Shown here: in pieces, positions 45,582 through 56,959 of the stretch | How positions within the stretch are numbered: position 1 is the stretch's first letter | Layout: each line of letters opens with the position of its first letter | Source of the DNA: Achatina immaculata | Lineage: Eukaryota > Mollusca > Gastropoda > Stylommatophora > Achatinidae | Reading direction: 5' to 3' | Assembly: GCA_009760885.1 (NCBI GenBank) | Contig: CM019716.1 | Location: 9,804,438 to 9,868,437, forward strand | Length of the DNA stretch: 64,000 nt | Notes under the pieces: model-generated | Database searches by the model: none | Seen by the model: only the letters and a program-made list of their open reading frames with translations | Told to the model about the DNA's origin: nothing | Translations under genes and position numbers: made by a program

Positions 45582-46200
45582 ATTAGCTTATTTGTGCTGT
45601 TTCTTTCTCAGGGTTTCCTGTTTCTCACACTAGCTTATTTGTGCTGTTTCTTTCTCAGGGTTTCCTGTTTCTCACACTAGCTTATTTGTGCTGTTTCTTT
45701 CTCAGGGTTTCCTGTTTCTCACACTAGCTTATTTGTACTGCTTCTTTCTCAGGGTTTCCTGTTTCTCACACTAGCTTATTTGTACTGTTTCTTTCTCAGG
45801 GTTTCCTGTTTCTCACACTAGCTTATTTGTGCTGTTTCTTTCTCAGGGTTTCCTGTTTCTTACACTAGCTTATTTGTGCTGTTTCTTTCTCAGGGTTTCT
45901 TGTTTCTCACACTAGCTTATTTGTACTGTTTCTTTCTCAGGGTTTCCTGTTTCTCACACTAGCTTATTTGTGCTGTTTCTTTCTCAGGGTTTCCTGTTTC
46001 TCACACTAGCTTATTTGTGCTGTTTCTTTCTCAGGGTTTCCTGTTTCTCACACTAGCTTATTTGTACTGCTTCTTTCTCAGGGTTTCCTGTTTCTCACAC
46101 TAGCTTATTTGTGCTGTTTCTTTCTCAGGGTTTCCTGTTTCTCACACTAGCTTATTTGTACTGCTTCTTTCTCAGGGTTTCCTGTTTCTCACACTAGCTT
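45582..46200. repeat. 47-bp minisatellite, first array
   Basis: About thirteen units of tagcttatttgtgctgtttc then tttctcagggtttcctgttt and ctcacac. Each unit contains a pyrimidine run followed by cag and g, which resembles a splice acceptor. Confidence 0.95.
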
Positions 46201-47848
46201 AGTATCAACTTTCACTAAACTGTTGGAAACATGTCATCTTGTATAGGAAACATACAATACAATACTTAGCAAATCCTACTTGTTTTATCCTTAATAGATA
46301 GTTCAATTTGAAGAGTTTATCATTTGCCATGCATATTTTTTATCAACGTAAAATGGACACATTTACCTAGCCATATGTTTATTTCCATTGTATCATCCAT
46401 TGAGTGAAAACAAATAAAATGAAGACATAGAGCAGTCACATGACATGGCCCACAGTGTTGTGCTAGGCCTGCCTAGCCCTGAGCTTCATGTGTATGTAGG
46501 ACAGCAGCATTTTGTGAAATCTTTCATGGATGATCAGTCTGTTGAAATATGTCACGGGATTATATCATAACCACTTGCTAGCTCTTCACTCTTTGCAATA
46601 TAATGTTTAGAAAAAACTGCTTTGATGATTCACTTGGCTGGTTACACATAAGAATAACCAAGTCATGCTTGTTGCTTGCCAATGACCTTATTTAACCCCG
46701 CCCACAGTATCGTGTGGAGTCCAGGTTGTCTCCCAATGACCTCATATACCAGCCCTCCAGATTTATCCGGATGAGAGAGCAGGTGAAGGATATTCAAGAA
46801 AAGATGGACAGGCAACGACAGTTACTGGACCGCTATCTGGACAGTGACTTCAAGATTTCTGCTAGCTCCTCTAAACAAAAGTATGATCACTTTCACCAAA
46901 ACAGCGCCACATTGTTTGCATAGCTTTGCCCATCTTCTCTAACACTGCTCGTACTGCTCATACAAGGCTTCACTTTTTACAGTACACTTTTGCTAAGTTC
47001 ATGTATGTTACTGCAGCACCAACATACAATATTTTTTTTTTTTTTAAATAAAAGATGATGAATCCAGTCAGAAAGGACATATGCAGACATATGTCTGTAT
47101 CATCCTGCATGAAAGATACTTGGTTATAGCTTGTATGGCTTTACTTGTCACAGGCAATTCAGCTTCTTGCCAACAAACCATTGCTTCCAGCTTGTATGTC
47201 AAAGATGGTGGCAGCAAAATAAATAGCACATTAGCTTATTTGTGCTGTTTCTTTCTCAGGGTTTCCTGTTTCTCACATTAGCTTATTTGTGCTGTTTCTT
47301 TCTCAGGGTTTCCTGTTTCTCACACTAGCTTATTTGTGCTGTTTCTTTCTCAGGGTTTCCTGTTTCTCACACTAGCTTATTTGTACTGCTTCTTTCTCAG
47401 GGTTTCCTGTTTCTCACACTAGCTTATTTGTACTGTTTCTTTCTCAGGGTTTCCTGTTTCTCACACTAGCTTATTTGTGCTGTTTCTTTCTCAGGGTTTC
47501 CTGTTTCTTACACTAGCTTATTTGTGCTGTTTCTTTCTCAGGGTTTCTTGTTTCTCACACTAGCTTATTTGTACTGTTTCTTTCTCAGGGTTTCCTGTTT
47601 CTCACACTAGCTTATTTGTGCTGTTTCTTTCTCAGGGTTTCCTGTTTCTCACACTAGCTTATTTGTGCTGTTTCTTTCTCAGGGTTTCCTGTTTCTCACA
47701 CTAGCTTATTTGTACTGCTTCTTTCTCAGGGTTTCCTGTTTCTCACACTAGCTTATTTGTGCTGTTTCTTTCTCAGGGTTTCCTGTTTCTCACACTAGCT
47801 TATTTGTACTGCTTCTTTCTCAGGGTTTCCTGTTTCTCACACTAGCTT
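46201..47848 (+). repeat. 1648-bp tandem duplication containing exon E8, unit 2
   Basis: Second copy of 44553-46200. Its 47-bp array continues one unit further into single-copy sequence at about 47886. Confidence 0.95.
46708..46923 (+). CDS. exon E8 (copy 2), identical duplicate
   Basis: Same exon sequence, acceptor and candidate donors as 45060-45275. If E8 ends at the phase-0 donor after MREQ, both copies could be included in frame. If it ends at the phase-2 donor (here 46880), including both would shift the frame, so the copies could only be alternatives. Confidence 0.7.
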   Translation, partial: YRVESRLSPNDLIYQPSRFIRMREQVKDIQEKMDRQRQLLDRYLDSDFKISASSSKQKYDHFHQNSATLFA

Positions 47849-47886
47849 ATTTGTACTGCTTCTTTCTCAGGGTTTCCTGTTTCTGA
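47230..47886. repeat. 47-bp minisatellite, second array
   Basis: About fourteen units, same as 45582-46200. Confidence 0.95.
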
Positions 47887-48017
47887 CATATTCATGCAGT
47901 CAAACTCTCAGCCAGGTCACAGCTGTCACTGTTCAGCAACAGGCAGTACACTCGGACATTCTCTTATGTTAGGTCTCAGTTTTATCTCCTTCAACACTTT
48001 TTCTTTGTCTAGTCCAT

Positions 48018-48312
48018 GACTAACAGGACCAGCTTGTTAACATTATTGTGTAGTCTAGTAGAAATTATCACAGCTGACAGGACCAGCTTGTTAACATTAT
48101 TGTGTAGTCTAGTAGAAATTATCACAGCTGACAGGACCAGCTTGTTAACATTATTGTGTAGTCTAGTAGAAATTATCACAGCTGACAGGACCAGCTTGTT
48201 AACATTATTATGTAGTCTAGTAGAAATTATCACAGCTGACAGGACCAGCTTGTTAACATTATTATGTAGTCTAGTAGAAATTATCACAGCTGACAGGATC
48301 AGCTTGTTAACA
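48018..48312. repeat. 54-bp minisatellite
   Basis: Five to six units of gacaggaccagcttgttaac then attattgtgtagtctagtag and aaattatcacagct. Open frames on both strands follow from the unit being a multiple of three. Confidence 0.95.
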
Positions 48313-48504
48313 CTTGAACCAGTTAATATTATTTACACTAGCAGCTCTTTTTGTACATGAAGGTTTGAAAATACAGTGAGTAATAATGATTTTGTCATTC
48401 TTTTTCCTTTATATAGCAGTCTAGGTTACATATGTTGATAACTGCCATAATAAGTCTCTGCCAGTGGCCGTGACTTTTCTAGTAGGTTTTTGCATGACCA
48501 CTCC

Positions 48505-49518
48505 CAGCCAGTGTCTGTAGATGATCATACTAGTCATTGTTTGTAGATGATCATACCAGTCATTGTTTGTAGATGATCATACTAGTCATTGTTTGTAGAT
48601 GATCATACCAGTCATTGTCTGTAGATTATCATACTAGTCATTGTCTGTAGATGATCATACCAGTCATTGTCTGTAGATGATCATACCAGTCATTGTTTGT
48701 AGATGATCATACCAGTCATTGTTTGTAGATGATCATACCAGTCATTGTCTGTAGATGATCATACCAGTCATTGTCTGTAGATGATCATACCAGTCATTGT
48801 CTGTAGATGATCATACCAGTCATTGTCTGTAGATGATCATACCAGTCATTGTCTGTAGATTATCATACTAGTCATTGTTTGTAGATGATCATAACAGTCA
48901 TTGTTTGTAGATGATCATACCAGTCATTGTTTGTAGATGATCATACCAGTCATTGTCTGTAGATGATCATACCAGTCATTGTCTGTAGATGATCATACCA
49001 GTCATTGTCTGTAGATTATCATACTAGTCATTGTTTGTAGATGATCATACCAGTCATTGTTTGTAGATGATCATACCAGTCATTGTCTGTAGATGATCAT
49101 ACCAGTCATTGTCTGTAGATGATCATACCTGTCATTGTCTGTAGATGATCATACCTGTCATTGTTTGTAGATGATCATACCAGTCATTGTTTGTAGATGA
49201 TCATACCAGTCATTGTTTGTAGATGATCATACCAGTCACTGTTTGTAGATGATCATACCAGTTGTTGTCTGCAGATGATCATACCAGTCATTGTCTGCTG
49301 ATGATCATACCAGTCATTGTCTGTAGATGATCATACCAGTCACTGTTTGTAGATGATCATACCAGTCATTGTCTGTAGATGATCATACCAGTCATTGTTT
49401 GTAGATTATCATACCAGTCATTGTTTGTAGATGATCATACCAGTCATTGTTTGTAGATGATCATACCAGTCATTGTCTGTAGATGATCATACCAGTCATT
49501 GTCTGTAGATGATCATAC
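48505..49518. repeat. 26-bp minisatellite
   Basis: Roughly 39 units of cagtcattgtctgtagatga plus tcatac, with a ttg/ctg dimorphism and rare gatt or acctg variants. Very homogeneous. Confidence 0.97.
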
Positions 49519-49995
49519 ACGTGAACTGAATGTGGTCTGAGGAATGAGAGAGCTCTTTACAAATGTTTTATGTAAGATTGCATGCGTACTGTACAGGGCA
49601 AATGTTGGGTGTATACATATGTCTAATCACACTAATATAACATACAGACTACATGGCAGATGTTGGCTATACACATATATCTGCTCACACTAATATCACA
49701 TACTGACTACATGGCAGATGTTGGCTATACACGTCTACTCACACTTATATCACATGAGTAGCTGAATTGACATGTTTACTACCATCTCTTGAGATATTTT
49801 AATAAACTGACAGATTTGTGATAGTGTAAAGCTGTTATTTATGCTGGAAATAATTTATTTTCTGACCAAGCATGTTTGTCATGAAACATCTTGTACTTGA
49901 CTCATTTTTCTGCTATTTATAGTATGCCAGTGAATATAAATATTTGTATGCTTGAAACTGTTTCTGAGAGCAGAATGTGTCAGCTGATACTTTGA
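49519..49995 (+). other. intron sequence
   Basis: Single-copy apart from two to three imperfect copies of ctacatggcagatgttggct at 49590-49730. No supported ORF. Confidence 0.5.
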
Positions 49996-50602
49996 GTCAT
50001 AATGATGAGATATAACAAGTGTATGTAAGTCTTGTGCTTCTCCTGGTGTGATAATAATGATGAGATATAAAAAGCTTATGTAAGTCTTGTGCTTCTCCTG
50101 GTGTGATAATAATGATGAGATATAACAAGTATATGTAAGTCTTGTGCTTCTCCTGGTGTGATAATAATGATGAGATATAAAAAGCTTATGTAAGTCTTGT
50201 GCTTCTCCTTGTGTGATAATAATGATGAGATATAAAAAGCTTATGTAAGTCTTGTGCTTCTCCTGGTGTGATAATAATGATGAGATATAACAAGTATATG
50301 TAAGTCTTGTGCTTCTCCTGGTGTGATAATAATGATGAGATATAACAAGTGTATGTAAGTCTTGTGCTTCTCCTGGTGTGATAATAATGATGAGATATAA
50401 CAAGTGTATGTAAGTCTTGTGCTTCTCCTGGTGTGATAATAATGATGAGATATAACAAGTGTATGTAAGTCTTGTGCTTCTCCTGGTGTGATAATAATGA
50501 TGAGATATAACAAGTATATGTAAGTCTTGTGCTTCTCCTGGTGTGATAATAATGATGAGATATAACAAGTGTATGTAAGTCTTGTGCTTCTCCTAGTGTG
50601 AT
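49996..50602. repeat. 55-bp minisatellite, eleven copies
   Basis: Unit gtatgtaagtcttgtgcttc then tcctggtgtgataataatga and tgagatataacaagt. Minus-strand ORFs of up to 229 codons here come from the repeat. Confidence 0.95.
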
Positions 50603-51215
50603 AGCCTTATTGTCAAATCTTGATATTCTCTATAATCAAGAACAATCTAGTAAGTGTTCCTCCATCATTCCCTTTCTACAGTGCTGGAAGCAGTCTGGTA
50701 AAAAAGAAACTGCATTGTTTACTATTAGAACGTGTTAGCTTGGCATGGCTTCACTCTCACCTCTCAGCTAATATCTTGCTTAGTTCACCTCTGCTTTCAT
50801 CATGCAACCATCAGTGACTCACAGTTTCTACAACAGCTTTTCTTTTGTGGCATGCCCAGCCCTGTATGCTAACCAGTACAAGACAAATATAGCGATGTTT
50901 GTTTTGTGCAGGCAAATCTTTGTTGTGTTTCTGTAAACTAATCATGTTTAGTTGGCACGACTCATGTGAGTGCCCACACCTGTCTTACCCACATGTTATA
51001 GTGTTGTTTTAGGTTGTTGTGATTAGGTCTATTCAAAGTTACTTGTCAGCACCTAGTTAGTTATTTCTCACACCATAACTACAAATAATTCATTTGTGCT
51101 TGTTTTGCTGCTATGTGTATCAGTATAATCTTCATTATTAGCTCAGTACTTGGTACATGAGGCTCATTTCTCAGCTAACTTTCTATTACTTACACCAGAG
51201 GTTTGTTCCTACAAG
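50603..51215 (+). other. intron sequence around the candidate microexon
   Basis: Single-copy. Apart from the spot at 50682-50697 nothing is supported. Confidence 0.45.
50682..50697 (+). CDS. candidate 16-bp microexon of the unrecognised gene
   Basis: A strong acceptor (tcattccctttctacag) precedes tgctggaagcagtctg, then the donor gtaaaa. If E8 ends at phase 2 (AA), the first base completes Asn and the rest gives AGSSL, ending at phase 0, which is the phase E9 needs. The phase arithmetic links E8 and E9 neatly, but a 16-bp exon cannot be proved from sequence. Confidence 0.4.
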
Positions 51216-51221
51216 TAAACA

Positions 51222-51487
51222 ATGACATGTCAAAACAAGCATGTGAACACTGACATGTAAACATTGATATAGACATGTAAACACTGACATAGATATGTGA
51301 ACACTGATATAGACATGTAGACACTGACATAGACATGTGAACACTGATATAGACACTGATATAGACGTGAACACTGATTGATATGAACACTGACATAGAC
51401 ATGTGAACACTGATATGAACACTGACATGGACATGTAGAGACTGATATGAACACTGACATAGACATGTAGACACTGACATGAGCCTC
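51222..51487. repeat. 18-24 bp degenerate minisatellite
   Basis: About twelve irregular units of acactgatatagacatgtga-type sequence. Minus-strand ORFs here are artefacts. Confidence 0.9.
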
Positions 51488-52126
51488 TGACAGAAATTTT
51501 GTGTGCTGGTGTAGAAGTATTTCTTCCCCCCCCCCACTGACTAGCAACTCTCTTGTCATGTAGTAATGGCCCTCCCTTAAAACAAAGGAATTCCTCTAGA
51601 GCCAGAACGTTGCTTGGAGCTTCTCCATGTGGTTGGGCCTGTGTTAACATTATTTCTGTACAGACAGACACAAATGACTTGAAGGCTAATCATGACCTTG
51701 TACACTGCTGCTCTCTGGGCTGTGATGATGTCATGACAGAGCTCTACTCATGTGACTGCTACTTTTCTTACTCATCTCTTCACATTTACATCTGTACCAT
51801 GTCCTCATCTTTCCCTTTTTCTCTCTCTACAATACTGACCACTGTATCCAGACAGAATTAAACATTTTGTTTATCTAGTCCGTATCTGTGTTATGCTTCC
51901 TCTTTTCATTTCAACCCTGCATTGATTTCTGCATTCACATCTTTTTGTCCTCACATGTACATCACATTCTGGTGAGCCTCACCTTGTAGGCAGAAATAAT
52001 GCTTTTCCTGATGCAGAGTTCTAGATACTCATTCTTTGCTATTAACTCAACATGCGAATTTATCATCAACCTAGCTTTGTCATACAGGCTGTCTTCTTCT
52101 TGTACACATTTTTATACAAGTATTGC
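51488..52126 (+). other. intron sequence
   Basis: Single-copy, with a C-run at 51529-51536. A possible acceptor at 51663 is not followed by a convincing exon. Confidence 0.45.
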
Positions 52127-52735
52127 TACAGGCTTTAAATAGTCTTTCTTATGTAAAAGATCTAAACACCAATATCAGGTATTGCTACAAGTTTTAAATA
52201 GATAAGTCTTTTTTATATACAAAACACCAATATCAAGTATTGCTACAAGTTTAAATAGATGTCTTTCTTATATACAAAACACCAACATCAACTATTTCTA
52301 CAAAGTTTCAATAGATAAGTCTTTCTTTTATACAAAACACCAGTATTAAGTATTGCTACAGTTTTAAATAGATAAGTCTTTCTTATATACAAGATACCAG
52401 TATTAAGTATTGCTACAGTTTTAAATAGATAAATAAAATAAAATAAATAGAAGGAAGAAGATCAAGAGGAAGACCAAGAGAAATGATACTGGACAGTCTG
52501 ACGGGATGGTGTGAGAGGAGATCACCAACTGAGCTGATGGCCTGCATGAAGGATCGGGTACTCTGGAGAAGCATAATAGCCAACGCCAGTCGGCACGGCA
52601 CATGATGATGATGATGATACAGTTTTAAATAGATAAGTCTTATTATATACAAGATACCAGTATTAAGTATTGCTACAGCTTTAAATAGATAAGTCTTTCT
52701 TATATACAAGATACCAGTATTAAGTATTGCTACGG
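52127..52735. repeat. 57-bp minisatellite, interrupted
   Basis: Units of tattgctacagttttaaata then gataagtctttcttatatac and aagataccagtattaag. Split by a LINE tail (52433-52617) and then by the RTE element at 52736. A stub of the unit reappears after that element at about 56343. Confidence 0.9.
52433..52617 (+). mobile_element. very short LINE 3' tail with target-site duplication
   Basis: Reads the C-terminal end of a LINE ORF (RRSRGRPREMILDSLTGWCE, then ELMACMKDRVLWRSIIANAS and RHGT) and ends in (ATG)n. The bases tacagttttaaatagataa flank it on both sides (52414-52432 and 52618-52636), a 19-bp target-site duplication within one minisatellite unit. Extreme 5' truncation of a target-primed insertion. 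Confidence 0.85.
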
Positions 52736-55700
52736 GCTTTTTTTGGGTTAGCAGGGTAGGGGTATCCCCTATCAAAGGAGAAGTAAAATGCCTCCTTACC
52801 TCCGTCAGTCTACAGGACACCCTTGGGCAAGGTGTACTCATATAACCCCCCGATCAGTGATGTGAAGCCATGGAAGCAGGTGGTGGATGGAATGGGAGAG
52901 CAGCTGACAGATAATGTTGGTTATGGTCACCATTCTATGATGGTAGGCAGATGATCTCAATGTAGGGACAATGGCTACAATCACTGACTAGTACAGTCAC
53001 TGCCCAGAAAGAAAGCAATGGTAAACTACTTTCTGGAAATATACCAAGAAACCCAAACAGCAACATGGAGGTCAGATAGAAAAAAGATCTGGTGGTGAGG
53101 CCCCCAGGCCAGATAGATCTAATTTTAACACTGGGGAAGAGTGTGAGACAGAGGTCAGTACTAGTAATTGTGATGACGGACAAAATCCTGACGGTGTCAC
53201 CAAGGAAAACCCCTGCATCAAACTAAAAAGAAAAATAAGAGTAGGAACATGGAGTGTAAGAAGTATGTATGAGGGGAAGTATCAAATAATAAGTGATGAG
53301 GTGAAAAGAACGGGGATACACATTTTGGGAATCTGCGAACATCGATGGAAAGGATCAGGATACTTCAAGAGCGAGAATGATAATATATATACTCTGATGG
53401 AGAAGTAGAAGGAAAGAATGGAGTGGCTTTTTACTTGGACAAATGAACTTCAGAAGCATTACTAGGTTACAATCCAGTAAGTGATAGAATCCTCACAATC
53501 ATACTTAAGGGCACTCCAAGAAATGTAACAATCATCCAGATATATGCACCTACATCAGCAGCAGAAGAAGAGGAAGTAGAAGACTTTTATAACACACTGC
53601 AAACGACGATAGACCAGGTACGGAAAAATGATATTGTATTAATAATGGGGGATTTTAATGCAAAGATTGGTACAGAAAGACCAGAAGACAAAGGACATGT
53701 TATAGGGAAATTTAGCATAGGACATAGAAATGAGGCAGGTGACAATCTAATGGCTTTTTGCGTGGAAAATGAGCTAATTATTGCTAACACACTTTTTAAA
53801 CAACATCCAAGATGGATGGGCATCACCTGATGGGAAAACCAAGATTCGAATAGATTACATTTTAGTGCAAAGAATGTGGAGATAAGTATAAAATCAGCAA
53901 AAACTTTACCAGGTGCTGATTGTGACACGGACCATGAGTTATTAATAGCAGACATGAAGATAAAGATAAAAAAGACAGTTAAGGGATCGAGACTACTCCG
54001 CTTTGATCTTACAAAAATACCATAACAGTATGGTATAGAAGTAAAGAACTGTTTCAAAATCCTGATGGCTGTACAGGAGGAGATGACACCAGATGATTTG
54101 GCTATGCAGGCCAGAGATATCTTAATAACAACAGCTAAAGACATGGTTCCAGTAAAGAAAACACAAAAGAATTGATGGATTACAGCAAGCACACTAGAAC
54201 TGATAAAACAACATAGAGAAATGAAGATGCAATGGAAGGAAACAAACAACAAAGAGGAATATAAATCTTTAACAAAAGAAGCACGAAGAAACATAAGAAA
54301 AGACAAAAAACAATACATACAAGATTGTTGTGAAAGAATAGAAGAACATCAGAAGTGTGGAAGAGATAGTGAAATGTTTAAAGAAATGAAGACATTGACA
54401 AGAAATGTCACACCAAAACTAAATGTAATTTATGACAAGATGGGGAATACCTTGACAGAGACAGAGGAAATTCTAGAAAGATGGAAGGAACATTGCAGAG
54501 GAATGTATGAAACAACCCACTGTGAAAGCAGAAATCAAGCTGCACTGTCTTCCTACAACCAGTAGAAACTTTCTCCATGTAGTTGTATTGTCTTCTTACA
54601 ACCAACAGAAACTTCCTCCATGTAGCTGTACTGTCTTCCTATAACCAAAAGACACTTTCTCCATGGAGCTGCATTGTCTTCCTACAATTAACAGAAATGT
54701 TCTCCATGTAGTTGTACAGAGGAAGTTGTAGAAAGATGGAAGGAGTATTGCAGAGGAATGTATGAAACAACTGACTGTGGAAACAGAAATCAACAGTGTG
54801 AATTATTATTGGAGGAGAAAGAACCCGAACCGACAATTGAAGTTTTATCGGCAATAAAGAATCTGAAAAATGGTAAATCACCAGGATGTGATGAGATAAC
54901 AGCTGAATTTATTAAAGCAGGAGGAAAGGAGTGTGCAACAATCTATCATGCATTATGTAAAAAGATATGGCATTCAGGTGTTTGGCCAAAAGAATGGAAA
55001 AGAACTGTATTCATGCCACTGCCAAAAAAGGGTAACCTGAAATTATGCACAAGCTACAGAACTGTTGCCCTGATTAGTCATGCCAGTAAATTATGTTAAA
55101 AATCATAATGGGTAGACTTCGTAAGAAAATAGAAGAAGTCAGTATAGTCCAAGCTGGTTTCAGGCAGGGAAGAGGATCAAGAGATCATATATTCAATATA
55201 AGATTAATAATAGAGAAATGCAGAGAGTTTAATGTGAATCTATATTTAGCCTGTATAGACTACTCAAAGGCATTTGATTGTGTACAACACCAGAAACTTT
55301 AGGAAATAATGGAAAAAATAGGATTTCCAATACATTTGATACAATTAACAACACTGCTGTATCTAGACCAACAGGCAACAGTAAGAATAAATGGTGAAAC
55401 AACAACCTGGTTTGACATAAAACAAGGGGTCCGTCAGGGGTGTATATTGTCATCTTACTTATTTAACTTGTATACTGAAGATATAATGAGGAATGTTAGA
55501 GAAGATGTAGACAAAGAATATTACGATGCCGTAACAAATTGGAGGTTATGAAATACCAGAGATTAGATATGCTGATGACACAGTATTACTGTCCACAACA
55601 CAAAAAGGAATGGAAAAACTAATTATGTCAGTCCATAAGAACAGCCAAGAGCAAAACCTCTATCTTAATGCAAAGAAAACTAAATTGATGACAACTGACA

Positions 55701-56345
55701 AAACAAACAAGGCAATTGAAATATGTATCAATTAGGAAAGACTGGAAGAAGTGGAGAGTTTTGAATATCTTGGATCACTGCTAACTAATAATGGAGATAC
55801 AATGAGGGAAATTAAAAGGAGGACATCTATTGCTCTTCAGAAAGTAAAACAACTAAAGAATCTGTATAGAGGAACAGACAGAACTACAAAAATAAGATTT
55901 TTAAGAGCATGCATCTTTCTCATCGCAACATATGCCTGTGAGACCTGGACACTTAACAAAACAGCTGAGAAACTCATAAATGCCTTTGAATGTGAATGCT
56001 ACAGAAGAGTTCTTCAAATATCACGGGCACAGAAAAGAAATATATCCTTACTATGAGAACTTAATATTGAAGAAGGCTGGCTAGTAAAGAGGATTAAACA
56101 AAGAAAACTTAAATATTTTGGACACATTAAATGTTATGATAATCTAGAGAAGACCATCTTTGAATAATAATAATGGGAAAAAGAAAGAGAGGAAGACCAA
56201 GGTGAAAATGGCTGTAAGACATCATTGAGGATCTGCAAATGGATGCATCAGCAGCAGGCCATCTTGCTTACAACCGAGAGGTCTACAGGAGTGCTGTTAG
56301 GGAGGCAAAGTTCCGCAAGAGACATGCAGATGAATGAATCTCAGG
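52736..56345 (+). mobile_element. near full-length, inactive RTE-like retrotransposon (second family)
   Basis: The 5' leader (52736-53210) includes aaagcaatggtaaactactt, a leader block I associate with RTE-type elements. The endonuclease begins GTWSVRSMYEGKYQ near 53250, then HILGICEHRWKGSG, GDFNAKIGTERPEDK at 53650 and KIRIDYILVQ near 53850. The reverse transcriptase runs from about 54820 with AIKNLKNGKSPGCDEITAEF, LPKKGNLKLCTSYR, ACIDYSKAFDCVQH (catalytic Asp), VRQGCILSSYLF and YADDTVLL near 55565. The C-terminal domain has FEYLGSLLTNNGDT and CETWTLNK. Stops and frameshifts occur throughout. The 3' end near 56340 shares the AGGGAGGCAAAGTTCC segment with the remnant at 15785. A ggcttt repeat at both ends may be a 6-7 bp target-site duplication. 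Confidence 0.85.
54539..54718. repeat. 43-44 bp minisatellite inside the RTE reverse transcriptase
   Basis: Four units of actgtcttcctacaaccaac-type plus agaaactttctccatgtagt interrupt the RTE frame. About 75 bp of RTE sequence (gaggaa..., through cagaaatcaa) is present on both sides, at 54464-54538 and 54719-54794, in slightly diverged form. Confidence 0.85.
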
Positions 56346-56559
56346 CTTTAAATAGATGAGTTGAGATATTTTATGTAGGACACAAATGCTGAAACATACA
56401 CAAAGTTTGTAAAGATGAGCAGACTGTAAACAGTAGTTTTATGCATATGAGCAAGATGTAAAACAGTCATTTTAGATATAGATAAGCAGGAAGTGAAAGA
56501 GTAATTTTATATAGTTAAATAGACAATAAAACACAAAGTTGAAGTAGATGAGTAAGCTG

Positions 56560-56958
56560 TTTACATAAATTGGCAGACAGTTTACATAAATTAATGGTAA
56601 AGCACAAAGTTTATATGTATGAGCAAACAGTTTACAGAAATTAACAGATAGTAAAGCACATGATTTATATAAATAAACAGTTTACAGAAATTAAAAGAAC
56701 AGTTTACAAAAATTAACAGACAGTAAAGCACATGGTTTATATAGATGAACAGTTTACATAAATTAAAAGAACAGTTTACAAAAATTGACAGACAGTAAAG
56801 CACATGGTTTATATAGATGAACAGTTTACATAAATTAAAAGAACAGTTTACAAAAATTAACAGACAGTAAAGCACATGGTTTATATAGATGAACAGTTTA
56901 CATAAATTAAAAGAACAGTTTACAAAAATTAACAGACAGTAAAGCACATGGTTTATAT
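56560..56958. repeat. 72-bp minisatellite
   Basis: About five units of aacagtttacataaattaaa then agaacagtttacaaaaatta and acagacagtaaagcacatgg, with the first units shortened. Confidence 0.9.
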
Positions 56959-56959
56959 T

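Larger units (their letters stand above)
44553..46200 (+). repeat. 1648-bp tandem duplication containing exon E8, unit 1
   Basis: Followed at once by unit 2 (46201-47848). The units differ by isolated substitutions (for example aaccgagtc to aaccaagtc, acatgcaat to acatacaat) and T-run length. The parent sites share ctagct at the junction. Each unit carries exon E8 and a 47-bp minisatellite. Confidence 0.95.

Noticed and set aside
48009..48360. ORFs on both strands through the 54-bp repeat
   Set aside because: Unit length divisible by three explains the open frames.
49879..50568. 229-codon minus-strand ORF
   Set aside because: It is the 55-bp minisatellite read through. There is no similarity to a protein domain and no splice context.
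51664..51699. Possible 36-bp exon TDTNDLKANHDL
   Set aside because: Acceptor is good and phase fits, but the donor gtacac is poor and nothing else supports it.
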